From Clostridiales bacterium (GTDB taxonomy: Bacteria > Bacillota > Clostridia > Oscillospirales > Oscillospiraceae), in NCBI GenBank assembly GCA_018374635.1, contig JAHAEW010000001.1, forward strand, positions 49,490 to 113,489: a DNA stretch of 64,000 nt, read 5' to 3'. The translations under genes were made by a program, and so were the position numbers. The notes beneath the pieces were generated by a model. It saw nothing but the letters and a program-made list of their open reading frames with translations. It was not told the origin of the DNA and did no database searches. Each line of letters starts with the position of its first letter. The first letter of the stretch is position 1. Positions 9,154 through 17,423 of the stretch are shown here, piece by piece.

Positions 9154-10220
9154 AAACATCTGATTTTTACTTTGATCTTCCGGAAGAGCTGATCGCCCAG
9201 ACCCCGCTGGAAAAGCGGGACGCCTCCCGGCTGCTGGTCCTGGACCGGGAGAGCGGCCAGACCGCCCATATGCACTTCTTCGATCTCCCCAAGCTGCTGC
9301 GGCCGGGGGACTGCCTGGTGCTCAACGACTCCCGGGTGCTGCCCGCCCGGCTGCTGGGACACCGCATCCCCTCCGGCGGCGCGGCGGAGGTCCTCCTCCT
9401 GGTGGACCGGGGCGAGAAGGTGTGGGAGTGTCTGGTCCGGCCGGGGCGCAAGGTGCGCACCGGGACCCGGCTCTCCTTCGGCGGCGGCCTGCTCACGGCG
9501 GAGGTGGCGGACGTGCTGGACAACGGCAACCGCCTGGTCCGCTTTGAATATGAGGGGATCTTTCTGGAGCTGCTGGAGCAGCTGGGGAAGATGCCCCTCC
9601 CGCCCTATATCAAGGAGGAGCTGAACGATCCCGAGCGGTATCAGACCGTCTATTCCAAGGAGGTGGGTTCGGCCGCGGCCCCCACCGCCGGACTCCACTT
9701 CACCAAGGAGCTGCTCCACGAGATCGAGGAGATGGGGGTGCGGATCTGCTATGTCACCCTCCACGTGGGCCTGGGGACCTTCCGGCCGGTCAAAGAGGAC
9801 GACGTCCTGGACCATGAGATGCACTCGGAGTACTGCATGATCTCCGCCGAGACCGCCGAGACCATCAACCGCACCAAGCGGGAGGGGGGGCGCGTCATCT
9901 GCGTGGGCACCACCTCCTGCCGCACCATCGAGAGCTGGGCCGCCCCGGACGGCGCCATGCGGGAGAGCGCGGGGTGGACCAAGATCTTCATCTACCCGGG
10001 CTACCGCTTCAAGGTGCTGGACTGCCTCATTACAAATTTCCACCTGCCCGAGTCCACGCTGGTGATGCTCGTCTCGGCCCTGGCCGGGCGGGAGCATATC
10101 CTGAATGCCTACCGGGAGGCGGTGGAGCAGCGCTACCGCTTCTTCTCCTTTGGGGACGCCATGTTCATTACGGACCGGATGCCCGCCGGGGAGGAGATCC
10201 AGCCCAAAGCCGGGGTGTGA
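9150..10220 (+). CDS. queA: S-adenosylmethionine:tRNA ribosyltransferase-isomerase
   Basis: Makes epoxyqueuosine in tRNA by moving the ribosyl part of SAM onto preQ1-modified G34. The 356-residue length is normal. Family stretches seen are FYFDLPEELIAQTPL at the N-terminus, GSAAAPTAGLHFT in the middle and LITNFHLPESTL near the C-terminus. Its ATG overlaps the TGA of the SpoIID gene, so translation is likely coupled. tgt, the enzyme that inserts preQ1, lies two genes downstream, which fits the pathway. Confidence 0.97.
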   Translation: MKTSDFYFDLPEELIAQTPLEKRDASRLLVLDRESGQTAHMHFFDLPKLLRPGDCLVLNDSRVLPARLLGHRIPSGGAAEVLLLVDRGEKVWECLVRPGRKVRTGTRLSFGGGLLTAEVADVLDNGNRLVRFEYEGIFLELLEQLGKMPLPPYIKEELNDPERYQTVYSKEVGSAAAPTAGLHFTKELLHEIEEMGVRICYVTLHVGLGTFRPVKEDDVLDHEMHSEYCMISAETAETINRTKREGGRVICVGTTSCRTIESWAAPDGAMRESAGWTKIFIYPGYRFKVLDCLITNFHLPESTLVMLVSALAGREHILNAYREAVEQRYRFFSFGDAMFITDRMPAGEEIQPKAGV

Positions 10221-10256
10221 TCCGCGAAATCTTATGTACTGCAACGATTGAAAAGT

Positions 10257-10335
10257 TAAATTACTTTACAGGTATATTTTTGCAGGCGCTGAATCACCCT
10301 CTCAAAATAAACTGTACTGCTAAATTACTTTACAG
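10257..10335. repeat. Pair of 15-base direct repeats upstream of DUF3842
   Basis: TAAATTACTTTACAG occurs at 10257-10271 and again, identically, at 10321-10335, in an AT-rich stretch inside GC-rich surroundings. The core TAAA-N4-TTTA is itself dyad-like. A regulatory role is inferred, not shown. Confidence 0.5.
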
Positions 10336-10411
10336 TTATTGCGGCGCAATATATAGGCTGAAATGATGTAACCATACCATGCAAAGAGAGATAGGAAAGA
10401 GGAGATGCCCC

Positions 10412-10834
10412 ATGAAGGTTCTTGTGATTGACGGTCAGGGCGGCGGGATCGGCCGTCAGCTGGTCGCCGCCATCCGGGAGACCTGTCCCGGCGCGGAGAT
10501 CACCGCCGTCGGCACCAACAGCCTGGCCACCAGCGCCATGATGAAAGCGGGGGCCCATCTGGCCGCCACCGGAGAGAACGCCGTCCTGGTTGGGTGCCGG
10601 AGAGCGGACGCCATCATCGGGCCCCTTGGCATCGTCATTGCCGACGCTCTGCTGGGGGAGATCACTCCGGCCATGGCGGCGGCCGTGGGACAGAGCCGGG
10701 CAAAGCGCATTTTGATCCCGGTGAACCACTGCGACAATCTGGTTGCGGGGGTCGGCGCCAAGCCCATGGGCCGGCTGGTCCAGGAGGCGGTGGCCCTTCT
10801 GAACTCGCTGCGGGACGGAGCGCCGGCGCTCTGA
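10412..10834 (+). CDS. DUF3842 family protein
   Basis: A 140-residue cytoplasmic protein starting MKVLVIDGQGGGIGRQLVAA, a glycine-rich nucleotide-binding-like turn after the first beta strand. The rest alternates short beta strands and helices (ILIPVNHCDNLVAGVG near residue 107). I recognise it as the DUF3842 family common in Clostridia, whose function is unknown to me. GGAGATG precedes the chosen ATG. It lies between queA and tgt, so a link to queuosine or to general translation is possible but only by position. Confidence 0.8.
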   Translation: MKVLVIDGQGGGIGRQLVAAIRETCPGAEITAVGTNSLATSAMMKAGAHLAATGENAVLVGCRRADAIIGPLGIVIADALLGEITPAMAAAVGQSRAKRILIPVNHCDNLVAGVGAKPMGRLVQEAVALLNSLRDGAPAL

Positions 10835-10932
10835 TTGTGGGGGATGTGATCCCGCGGTATAATACAAATATTATGATTATGGAATGGGTGGAACAGGCGC
10901 GGCGCGCTGTTCTCCAGCAAAGGAGTTTTTCT

Positions 10933-12063
10933 GTGTTTGAAGTAATTAAGACGGAGGGGCGGGCCCGCCGGGGCGTCTTTCAGTGCGCCCACGGCACGGT
11001 GCAGACCCCTGTTTTCATGAATGTGGGGACCCAGGGCGCGATCAAGGGCGCGGTGTCCGCCCATGACCTGAAGGAGATCGGATGCCAGGTGGAGCTGTCC
11101 AACACCTACCACCTGCACCTGCGCCCGGGGGACAAGGTCGTCCGGGATATGGGCGGCCTCCACGCCTTCATGGACTGGGACGGCCCCATCCTCACCGATT
11201 CCGGCGGATTTCAGGTGTTCTCCCTCTCCGGGCTGCGCAAGATCAAGGAGGAGGGGGTCACCTTCGCCTCCCACATCGACGGGCGGCGCATCTTCATGGG
11301 ACCGGAGGAGTCCATGCAGATCCAGTCCAACCTGGGCTCGGATATCGCCATGGCCTTTGACGAGTGTGTGGAGAACCCCGCCGCCTATGAGTACGCCAAG
11401 GCCTCCTGCGAGCGGACCCTCCGCTGGCTGGAGCGGTGCAAGAAGGAGCACGACCGGCTCAACGCCCAGCCCGGCGCGGTGAATCCCCGCCAGATGCTCT
11501 TCGGCATCAACCAGGGCGCAACGTTCCCCGATTTACGGGTCTGGCACATGAAGGAGACCGCCAAGATCCCCTGCGACGGCTACGCCATCGGCGGCCTTGC
11601 GGTGGGTGAGCCCACCCAGGTCATGTACGACATCATCGACGCGGTGGAGCCCCATATGCCCCAGGACAAGCCCCGCTATCTCATGGGCGTGGGCACCCCC
11701 TCCAACATCATCGAGGCGGTGGCCCGGGGCGTGGATTTCTTCGACTGCGTGATGCCCGCCCGCAACGCCCGCCACGGCAAGCTCTACACCTGGGAGGGCT
11801 CCATCAACATCAAGAACGAGAAGTACAAGCTGGACCGGAGCCCCATCGATCCGGAGTGCCGCTGCCCCGCCTGTCAGCACTTCTCCCGGGCCTACCTGCG
11901 CCATCTCTTCGCCGCGGGGGAGATGCTGGCCATGCGCCTGGCCGTGCTGCACAACCTGTACTTCTACAACAGTCTCATGGCGCGTATCCGCGCCGAACTG
12001 GACGCCGGGACCTTTGCCCAGTTCCGGGCCGAGTACAGCGAAAAGCTGGACCGCCGCCTGTAA
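10933..12063 (+). CDS. tgt: Queuine/preQ1 tRNA-guanine transglycosylase
   Basis: Exchanges G34 of Tyr, His, Asn and Asp tRNAs for preQ1. The product is 376 residues from a GTG start at 10933, which follows AAAGGAG with 7-base spacing. Recognised motifs are TDSGGFQVFSL (the aspartate of the substrate pocket), FDCVMPARNARHG, and the zinc site CRCPACQHFSRAYLRHL near residue 305. It works in the same pathway as queA just upstream. Confidence 0.96.
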   Translation: MFEVIKTEGRARRGVFQCAHGTVQTPVFMNVGTQGAIKGAVSAHDLKEIGCQVELSNTYHLHLRPGDKVVRDMGGLHAFMDWDGPILTDSGGFQVFSLSGLRKIKEEGVTFASHIDGRRIFMGPEESMQIQSNLGSDIAMAFDECVENPAAYEYAKASCERTLRWLERCKKEHDRLNAQPGAVNPRQMLFGINQGATFPDLRVWHMKETAKIPCDGYAIGGLAVGEPTQVMYDIIDAVEPHMPQDKPRYLMGVGTPSNIIEAVARGVDFFDCVMPARNARHGKLYTWEGSINIKNEKYKLDRSPIDPECRCPACQHFSRAYLRHLFAAGEMLAMRLAVLHNLYFYNSLMARIRAELDAGTFAQFRAEYSEKLDRRL

Positions 12064-12098
12064 CGTGCGGCCCATTCTGGGAAAAATCGCAAAAACAC

Positions 12099-12127
12099 TT
12101 GTCAAACGGACAAGCCTGCCGTATAAT
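12099..12127 (+). promoter_or_regulatory. Sigma-A-type promoter of yajC
   Basis: TTGTCA at 12099-12104 and TATAAT at 12122-12127 with a 17-base spacer, 51 bases before the yajC start. Confidence 0.7.
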
Positions 12128-12177
12128 ATCTTTCACGTGCAAAGCGTGATGGAACTTTGATTTTGGAGGAGATTATT

Positions 12178-12501
12178 TTGAACGGAATCGGAACTGCACT
12201 TCTGACGGGCAGTGATACTGCAAGCATGGTCAGCATGATCCTGCCCTTTGTCCTGCTGATCGCCATTTTCTACTTTATGCTGATCCGTCCCGAGAACAAG
12301 AAGAAGAAGGCCATGGAGAAGATGCGCTCCGAGCTGGCCGTGGGCGACGTCATCACCACCATCGGCGGCATCGTGGGCACCATCTGCGCCGTCAAGGAGG
12401 AGACCATCGTCATCGAGACCGGCGCCGACCGTGTGCGCATCGAGTTCACCAAGTGGGCTGTCTCCACCAAGGGCCAGCAGACGGACGCTGCCACGAAATA
12501 A
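12178..12501 (+). CDS. yajC: Preprotein translocase subunit YajC
   Basis: A small accessory subunit of the SecDF-YajC membrane complex. The product is 107 residues from a TTG start after TTTGGAGGAG. A single membrane helix (about residues 18-36, MILPFVLLIAIFYFMLI) is followed by RPENKKKKAMEKMRSEL and the conserved GDVITTIGGIVGTI segment. The tgt-yajC order is common in bacteria. Confidence 0.93.
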   Translation: MNGIGTALLTGSDTASMVSMILPFVLLIAIFYFMLIRPENKKKKAMEKMRSELAVGDVITTIGGIVGTICAVKEETIVIETGADRVRIEFTKWAVSTKGQQTDAATK

Positions 12502-12507
12502 TGGATC

Positions 12508-12548
12508 AAAAGATTCCTGTCTCTTCCGGAGGCGGGAATCTTTTTTTA
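12508..12548 (+). terminator. Rho-independent terminator after yajC
   Basis: Stem AAGATTCC/GGAATCTT-like arms around a CTGTCTCTTCCGGAGGC core, followed by seven T. Confidence 0.75.
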
Positions 12549-12621
12549 TCTCCGGTCCGGCATGACCACTCCATGCGCCTCATAGAATGGGAGCAGAATC
12601 GATGAGGAAGGGGAGAGCGCT

Positions 12622-13044
12622 GTGCCGAAAAAAGAAGAGGGGCCGAAAGAAGTGTGGCCCCGCTACGCAGGCGGCGTCCTGCTGGGCGGATGCATCGCCC
12701 TGGGCCTGTGCCTGCTTTTGCTGCTTGCCGCCTCGGCGGCCGTCTATCTGGGCGCCCTGAGTGAGTCTCATATGGACCGCCTCACGCTGGCGGCGTGTGT
12801 TCTGGGGACCTTTTCCGGCGCGCTGTGGGCGGTGAAGCGCTGCGCGCGGCGGGCCCTGCCGGTGGGCGCGGGGACCGGAGCGGTGGTTTTGCTCCTGCTG
12901 CTCCTGGTGGGAAGCCTGGCCTTTCACGCCCAGCCGCTGGAAAACGGAGGGGCCGCGCTGGCGCTGGCCTGCCTGCTGGGCGGGTGCGGCGCGGGGCTGT
13001 GCAGCCAGTGGATGACGCCCCGCCGGAAAAAACGGCGAAAGTGA
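12622..13044 (+). CDS. TIGR04086-like membrane protein
   Basis: A 140-residue integral membrane protein with four hydrophobic segments (about residues 18-42, 54-72, 80-98 and 108-126) and a basic C-terminus RRKKRRK. Size, topology and position just before the SCIFF genes match the TIGR04086 family of Clostridia, of unknown function. The GTG at 12622 follows a GGGGAGAG site. That it serves the SCIFF system is inference from gene order only. Confidence 0.75.
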   Translation: MPKKEEGPKEVWPRYAGGVLLGGCIALGLCLLLLLAASAAVYLGALSESHMDRLTLAACVLGTFSGALWAVKRCARRALPVGAGTGAVVLLLLLLVGSLAFHAQPLENGGAALALACLLGGCGAGLCSQWMTPRRKKRRK

Positions 13045-13073
13045 TTGAAATTTCTTCCGGCCTATGCTATACT
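13045..13073 (+). promoter_or_regulatory. Promoter of scfA
   Basis: TTGAAA at 13045-13050 and TATACT at 13068-13073, 17-base spacer, 40 bases before the scfA start. Confidence 0.65.
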
Positions 13074-13112
13074 GATTGCGGTTATCCTATATCAAATGGG
13101 AGGGAAACAGAA

Positions 13113-13256
13113 ATGAAGCATATCAAGACGCTCAACGGCGCTACTCTGAAGAACAGCGCTGCTCACGGCGGCTGCGGCGAGTGCCAGACCTCTTGCCAGT
13201 CCGCCTGTAAGACCTCTTGCACCGTCGCCAATCAGAAGTGCGAGAACAACAAGTAA
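13113..13256 (+). CDS. scfA: Six-cysteine SCIFF ribosomal peptide precursor
   Basis: A 47-residue peptide with six cysteines in its second half (GGCGECQTSC, QSACKTSC, ANQKC), the hallmark of SCIFF (six cysteines in forty-five residues). The N-terminal MKHIKTLN leader is conserved. The radical SAM enzyme encoded next door installs thioether cross-links in this peptide family. Its biological role is not settled. The start follows AGGGAAACAG. The scfA-scfB pairing makes the call firm. Confidence 0.93.
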   Translation: MKHIKTLNGATLKNSAAHGGCGECQTSCQSACKTSCTVANQKCENNK

Positions 13257-13280
13257 GAGGCAGAACCAACACACATGGTC

Positions 13281-13311
13281 GAAAAGGGTGGGGGCTTCCC
13301 ACCCTTTTTCC
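13281..13311 (+). terminator. Hairpin with T-run between scfA and scfB
   Basis: AAAGGGTGGG / CCCACCCTTTTT stem with a short loop. It would favour scfA over scfB in expression, as expected for precursor versus enzyme. Confidence 0.75.
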
Positions 13312-13379
13312 ATGCTACGTAAGCGCATACGTCCCCGCGATACCGGGACGCTCAATCTGATTTGGAGGATCGAAAGAAC

Positions 13380-14741
13380 ATGGTACATACCTTTCAAGCC
13401 CTTGGGGTCAATCTCGCGGTGGATGTCAACAGCGGCGCGGTGCATGTGCTGGACGAGGTGACCTACCACCTGCTGGAGAAGGTGACGCCCCCCATGGGAG
13501 AGCACTGCCCGGAGGAGGTCAAGGCCTCTCTGTCCCAGTACGATCCCGCCGCGCTGGAGGAGGCGTGGCAGGAGCTGCGCGGCCTGGCCGCCGAGGGGCT
13601 CCTCTTTGAGGAGGACGACTACATCGACCGGGAGAAGGCCGCTTCCATGCAGCAGTCCGCCCTTGTCAAGGCCCTGTGCCTCCACGTGTCCCACGACTGC
13701 AACCTGCGGTGCAAGTACTGCTTCGCCTCCACGGGCGATTTTGGCACCGGCCACCGGATGACCATGGACGTGGAGACCGCCAAGAAGGCCATCGACTTTG
13801 TGGTCGAGAAGTCCGGGCCCCGGCGCAACATCGAGGTGGACTTCTTCGGCGGCGAGCCCCTCATGGCCATGGAGACCGTGAAGGAGACGGTGGCCTACGC
13901 CCGCTCCATCGAGAAGGAGAAGGGGAAGTGCTTCCGGTTCACCATCACCACCAACGGCGTGCTCCTCAACGACGAGAACATCGAGTATATCAACCGGGAG
14001 ATGTCCAACGCGGTGCTCTCCATCGACGGACGCAGGGAGGTCAACGACGACCTGCGCCCCACCGTGAACGGGAAGGGGAGCTACGATGTGATCGTGCCCA
14101 AGTTCCGCAAGCTCATCGAGGGCCGGGGCACCAAGGACTACTACCTGCGGGGCACGTTCACCCGCTTCCACAAGGACTTCGCCGAGGACGTGAAGGCCCT
14201 GGCCGCCATCGGCCGGAACATCTCGGTGGAGCCGGTGGTGGGCAAGGAGGACGATCCCTATGCCCTCCAGGAGGCCGATCTGCCCGAGCTGGAGGCCGAG
14301 TACGAGCGCCTGGCCGGGTACCTCAGGGACCACCCGGAGACCAATTTCTTCCACTTCAATGTGGACCTGGCCCAGGGGCCCTGCGTGATCAAGCGCCTGC
14401 GCGGCTGCGGCGCCGGGTGCGAGTATGTGGCCATCACGCCGGAAGGGGATATCTACCCCTGCCACCAGTTTGTGGGCAACGAGGCGTACAAGCTGGGCAG
14501 CATCTATGACGGCACCTTTGATATGGAGCTCTCCGGGAAATTTGCCGCTCTGAACATCTACACCCGTGAGGAGTGCGGCAGCTGCTGGGCCCGGTTCTAT
14601 TGCAGCGGCGGGTGCAGCGCGTCCAATCTGCTGGTCAACGGCGACATCAAGCGCCCCCACCACGTGGGATGCGCGCTGGAGCGCAAGCGGCTGGAGTGCG
14701 CGATCGCACTGCGCGCCATTGCGGCCGGTATGGCAGATTAA
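13380..14741 (+). CDS. scfB: SCIFF thioether maturase, radical SAM/SPASM protein
   Basis: A 453-residue radical SAM enzyme that cross-links the SCIFF precursor. The SAM cluster motif is C107-x3-C111-x2-C114 in CNLRCKYCF. The C-terminal SPASM-type region carries the cysteines for auxiliary clusters: GCGAGCEYVAI, YPCHQF and EECGSCWARFYCSGGC. The N-terminal 90 residues contain a peptide-recognition-like segment. ATG 13380 was chosen, 11 bases after GGAGG, since the alternative TTG at 13362 would overlap that site. It lies directly downstream of its substrate gene. Confidence 0.95.
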   Translation: MVHTFQALGVNLAVDVNSGAVHVLDEVTYHLLEKVTPPMGEHCPEEVKASLSQYDPAALEEAWQELRGLAAEGLLFEEDDYIDREKAASMQQSALVKALCLHVSHDCNLRCKYCFASTGDFGTGHRMTMDVETAKKAIDFVVEKSGPRRNIEVDFFGGEPLMAMETVKETVAYARSIEKEKGKCFRFTITTNGVLLNDENIEYINREMSNAVLSIDGRREVNDDLRPTVNGKGSYDVIVPKFRKLIEGRGTKDYYLRGTFTRFHKDFAEDVKALAAIGRNISVEPVVGKEDDPYALQEADLPELEAEYERLAGYLRDHPETNFFHFNVDLAQGPCVIKRLRGCGAGCEYVAITPEGDIYPCHQFVGNEAYKLGSIYDGTFDMELSGKFAALNIYTREECGSCWARFYCSGGCSASNLLVNGDIKRPHHVGCALERKRLECAIALRAIAAGMAD

Positions 14742-14749
14742 CGCTGACA

Positions 14750-14790
14750 ACAGAACGGATACCGCTATATCCGGCGGTATCCGTTCTGTA
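14750..14790 (+). terminator. Strong hairpin after scfB
   Basis: Long stem ACAGAACGGATACCG / CGGTATCCGTTCTGT with a short loop. Confidence 0.7.
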
Positions 14791-14810
14791 TATCGCTATA
14801 TTTTGTGTTT

Positions 14811-14848
14811 TACAGCCTTCAAACGGAGGCTGTATCTTTTTTTGCGCT
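14811..14848 (+). terminator. Second hairpin with seven T
   Basis: Arms ACAGCCT / AGGCTGT followed by ATCTTTTTTT. Confidence 0.6.
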
Positions 14849-14859
14849 CTGAAATTTAC

Positions 14860-14885
14860 ATAACGCAGTATACATAATGCGTTAT
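14860..14885. promoter_or_regulatory. Inverted repeat upstream of the spoIIM-like gene
   Basis: ATAACGCA at 14860-14867 and TGCGTTAT at 14878-14885 form an 8-base dyad with a 10-base centre in AT-rich DNA. A regulator-binding site is possible. Nothing else is seen in the rest of this gap. Confidence 0.4.
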
Positions 14886-15034
14886 CATAATCAACAAAAA
14901 TAGGGCAGTTTTGGAAATCCTCTTGCATAATTGTATTATGTAGATTATTATAATTATGGATGAATCCAGTCCGTTGTTTTTTGTGCTTCTAAAGGCCGCC
15001 CCCCTCCGCATAGGATGGGGTGGAGGTGAGGCAG

Positions 15035-15658
15035 ATGCATAAACCCACTGCAAAAGTCTGGGACGTGCCGTCCGGCCTGAGCGCGGCGCTCGCGGTGACG
15101 TCGCTCTGCTTTTTTCTGGGCGGATGCCTGGGATGTCTGTTGGCGGTGCGGGTCGGAGGCGGGGGAAACGACCTCCTTGCGGAGTATCTGACCTCCTTTT
15201 TACAGAGCGTACAGGCGCAGCCCGCGTCCCCTCCGCTGCTGCTCTTGGTGTGGGAAACGGTGCGCTGGCCGCTGCTGGTGTTCGGACTGGGCTTTACGAC
15301 GCTGGGCCTTTTGGCCATCCCGCTGGTTTTCTCCGTGCGGGGGTTCCTCCTGGCGTTTTCCATTGCCTCGTTCGTCAAGATGTTCGGGGCGGCGGGCGCG
15401 CTGCTGGCCTTCGTGGTCTTCGGCGTCTCCGGATGCATCGCGCTCCCAGCGCTGTTCGTCCTGGGCGTACAGAGCTGGACCGCGTCCCGCTGCCTGGCCA
15501 CCCGGATGCTGGGGGATGGGCGGCGCTCTCTTCCCTATGGGAAACTCTATTTTCTGCGCTGTGGGATGTGTGCCTGCGCGCTGTGTGTGTGTGTCTTTTT
15601 AGAATCCGTGGTCGTCCCCTCGCTGCTGGCGGGCGCGGCCGGGATGTTTCCACTCTAG
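15035..15658 (+). CDS. Stage II sporulation protein M-like membrane protein
   Basis: A 207-residue protein with about five membrane segments. SpoIIM works with SpoIID and SpoIIP in the mother cell to remove septal peptidoglycan during engulfment. The pattern of small hydrophobic helices and the position directly before xerD match clostridial spoIIM loci, but no single diagnostic motif is present, so the name is by topology and context. ATG 15035 has GGAGGTGA at 6-base spacing and was preferred to the GTG at 15020. Confidence 0.65.
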   Translation: MHKPTAKVWDVPSGLSAALAVTSLCFFLGGCLGCLLAVRVGGGGNDLLAEYLTSFLQSVQAQPASPPLLLLVWETVRWPLLVFGLGFTTLGLLAIPLVFSVRGFLLAFSIASFVKMFGAAGALLAFVVFGVSGCIALPALFVLGVQSWTASRCLATRMLGDGRRSLPYGKLYFLRCGMCACALCVCVFLESVVVPSLLAGAAGMFPL

Positions 15659-15691
15659 GAAACCTGGAAATAGCGAAAAAGAAGGTGTTGG

Positions 15692-16573
15692 ATGATGGAC
15701 TGTTATCAGGAGTATGAGCGTTATCTGGCGGAGGAGAAAAAAGTTGCCTCCAATACATTGAGCTCGTATCTTCGCGATATCCGCCAGTTTTTGCACTGGC
15801 TGGAGCGCGCGGGCAAGCTGCCTGAGCAGGTGAAGCAGCCGGACGTCGCATCCTACACGCAGTTTCTCTCCTCCGAGGGGAAATCGGCCGCCACGGTGAC
15901 CCGGTCGCTGGCGTCCCTGAAATCCTTTTACAGCTTCCTGATCCGCCAGGGCGTGGTGGAGGTCAACCCCGCCCGGGGTCTCTCCCCGGCCAGGGTGGAG
16001 CGCAAGCTCCCCCAGATCCTCACCAGCAAGGAAGTGGAGCTCTTTCTGGAGCAGCCGGACGCCTCGGACGTCAAGGGCTGCCGGGACCGGGCCATGCTGG
16101 AGCTGCTCTATGCCACCGGCATCCGCGTGAGCGAGCTGATCGGCCTGAATATGGACCACGTCAACCTGAGCGCCGCCTTTATCCGGTGCTCCGGACGGGA
16201 CCGGGAGCGGATCATCCCCCTGTACCCCGCGGCGGTGCGGGCCCTGAGCGATTACCTCGAGCATGTGCGGCCCCAGATGATCGAGCATCCGGACGAGCAG
16301 GCCCTCTTCGTCAACATGAACGGCGAGCGGATGAGCCGCCAGGGCTTCTGGAAGCTCATCAAATACTATCAGGAGAAGGCCAGCATCCAGAAGGAGATCA
16401 CCCCCCATACCCTGCGCCACTCCTTTGCCGCCCACCTTCTGGAGAACGGGGCCGACCTGCGCTCCATTCAGGAGATGCTGGGACACGCCGACATCTCCTC
16501 CACTCAGATCTATACCCAGATCGTCAGCCAGAAGTTAAAGGACGTCTACCGCAAGGCCCATCCGAGGGCCTGA
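15692..16573 (+). CDS. xerD: XerC/XerD-type tyrosine recombinase
   Basis: Resolves chromosome dimers at dif. The 293-residue length is normal. The N-terminal SAM-like DNA-binding domain is at about residues 1-90, the catalytic domain from about 105. Catalytic residues are R145 (GIRVSEL), H239 and R242 (HTLRHS), H265 (LGHADI) and the nucleophile Y274 (YTQ). The beta-hairpin lysine, usually in GKG, appears as R169 in CSGRDRERIIPL, an unusual substitution. The partner XerC is not in this window. The gene is 33 bases after the spoIIM-like gene. Confidence 0.9.
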   Translation: MMDCYQEYERYLAEEKKVASNTLSSYLRDIRQFLHWLERAGKLPEQVKQPDVASYTQFLSSEGKSAATVTRSLASLKSFYSFLIRQGVVEVNPARGLSPARVERKLPQILTSKEVELFLEQPDASDVKGCRDRAMLELLYATGIRVSELIGLNMDHVNLSAAFIRCSGRDRERIIPLYPAAVRALSDYLEHVRPQMIEHPDEQALFVNMNGERMSRQGFWKLIKYYQEKASIQKEITPHTLRHSFAAHLLENGADLRSIQEMLGHADISSTQIYTQIVSQKLKDVYRKAHPRA

Positions 16574-16589
16574 ACCTGTCTCAATTTTT

Positions 16590-16657
16590 CGAGGCGCATG
16601 TCCTCGGAAAAACGGCTCCGAGCCTTCTTTCACCGCCCGCGGGCGGCGAAACTCTGC
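16590..16657 (-). repeat. Dispersed intergenic repeat, copy B (inverted)
   Basis: 16590-16608 is the reverse complement of 4598-4616, and 16627-16657 is the reverse complement of 4549-4579 with one mismatch. It fills the start of the 290-base gap between xerD and ruvC. Confidence 0.8.
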
Positions 16658-16686
16658 GGGGCGCTTTCCCGGCATACACATTGTCA

Positions 16687-16722
16687 CGCCAAAAGCCGGC
16701 GCGCGGACGCGCGCCGGCTTTT
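16687..16722 (+). terminator. Rho-independent terminator between xerD and ruvC
   Basis: AAAAGCCGGCGCGCG / CGCGCGCCGGCTTTT, a near-perfect stem ending in T; probably bidirectional. Confidence 0.8.
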
Positions 16723-16863
16723 CCTGCGGAAGGGGAGGCTCCCGCAGAAATCTGCTTTTCATTTTCAAACGTCTGTGCTACAATAGAGAAGATCGGGCGC
16801 CGGAAGGGCGCCCCGGCTGTACAAGGGCACGGCGGGAACACGCGCCGCACAGGGAGGAATGAC

Positions 16864-17400
16864 ATGGTTATTTTAGGCATCGACCCGGGATTTGCCATCG
16901 TGGGCTTCGGCATCCTGGAGGCCGACCGGAATGTCCAGCGCCTGCTCCGGTGCGGGGCCATCACGACGCCGGCGGGGGCGCCCCTCCCGGCCCGCCTCCG
17001 GCAGATATCCGAGGACATGCACCAGCTGCTGGCCGCCTTCCGGCCCGACGCCATGGCGGTGGAGGAGCTCTTCTTCAACCAGAACGTGACCACCGGCATC
17101 GGCGTGGCCCAGGCCAGAGGGGTGATCCTGCTGTCCGCGGAGCAGGCGGGGGTCCCCATTTTTGAGTACACCCCCTCCCAGGTCAAGCAGGCCGTGGCGG
17201 GCTACGGAAAGGCGGAAAAGCGCCAGGTCATGGAGATGACCCGCAAAATCCTGCACCTCGCCGCGGTCCCCCGGCCGGACGACGCCGCCGACGCGGCGGC
17301 CGTCGCCCTGTGCCACGCCAGGTCCTTTACCTCGCGGCTGAGCCTTCTGGATTCCGCCCGCCCGGGCAGCGGCCGCTATGCCGCCCGGACCAGATCATAA
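16864..17400 (+). CDS. ruvC: Crossover junction endodeoxyribonuclease RuvC
   Basis: Resolves Holliday junctions. 178 residues, slightly longer than the usual 160-175. Acidic catalytic residues are visible: D7 in LGIDPG, the Glu in AVEELFFNQN, and the Asp cluster PDDAADAAAVALCHA near residue 140. It begins the ruvC-ruvA-ruvB cluster; ruvA starts 23 bases downstream. A TACAAT box at 16779-16784 may belong to its promoter. Confidence 0.96.
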   Translation: MVILGIDPGFAIVGFGILEADRNVQRLLRCGAITTPAGAPLPARLRQISEDMHQLLAAFRPDAMAVEELFFNQNVTTGIGVAQARGVILLSAEQAGVPIFEYTPSQVKQAVAGYGKAEKRQVMEMTRKILHLAAVPRPDDAADAAAVALCHARSFTSRLSLLDSARPGSGRYAARTRS

Positions 17401-17423
17401 CAGGATTGGAGAAACAACAGCAT

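Noticed and set aside
14742..15034. A small gene in the gap after scfB
   Set aside because: The sequence is hairpins and AT-rich non-coding DNA; no frame with a start signal.
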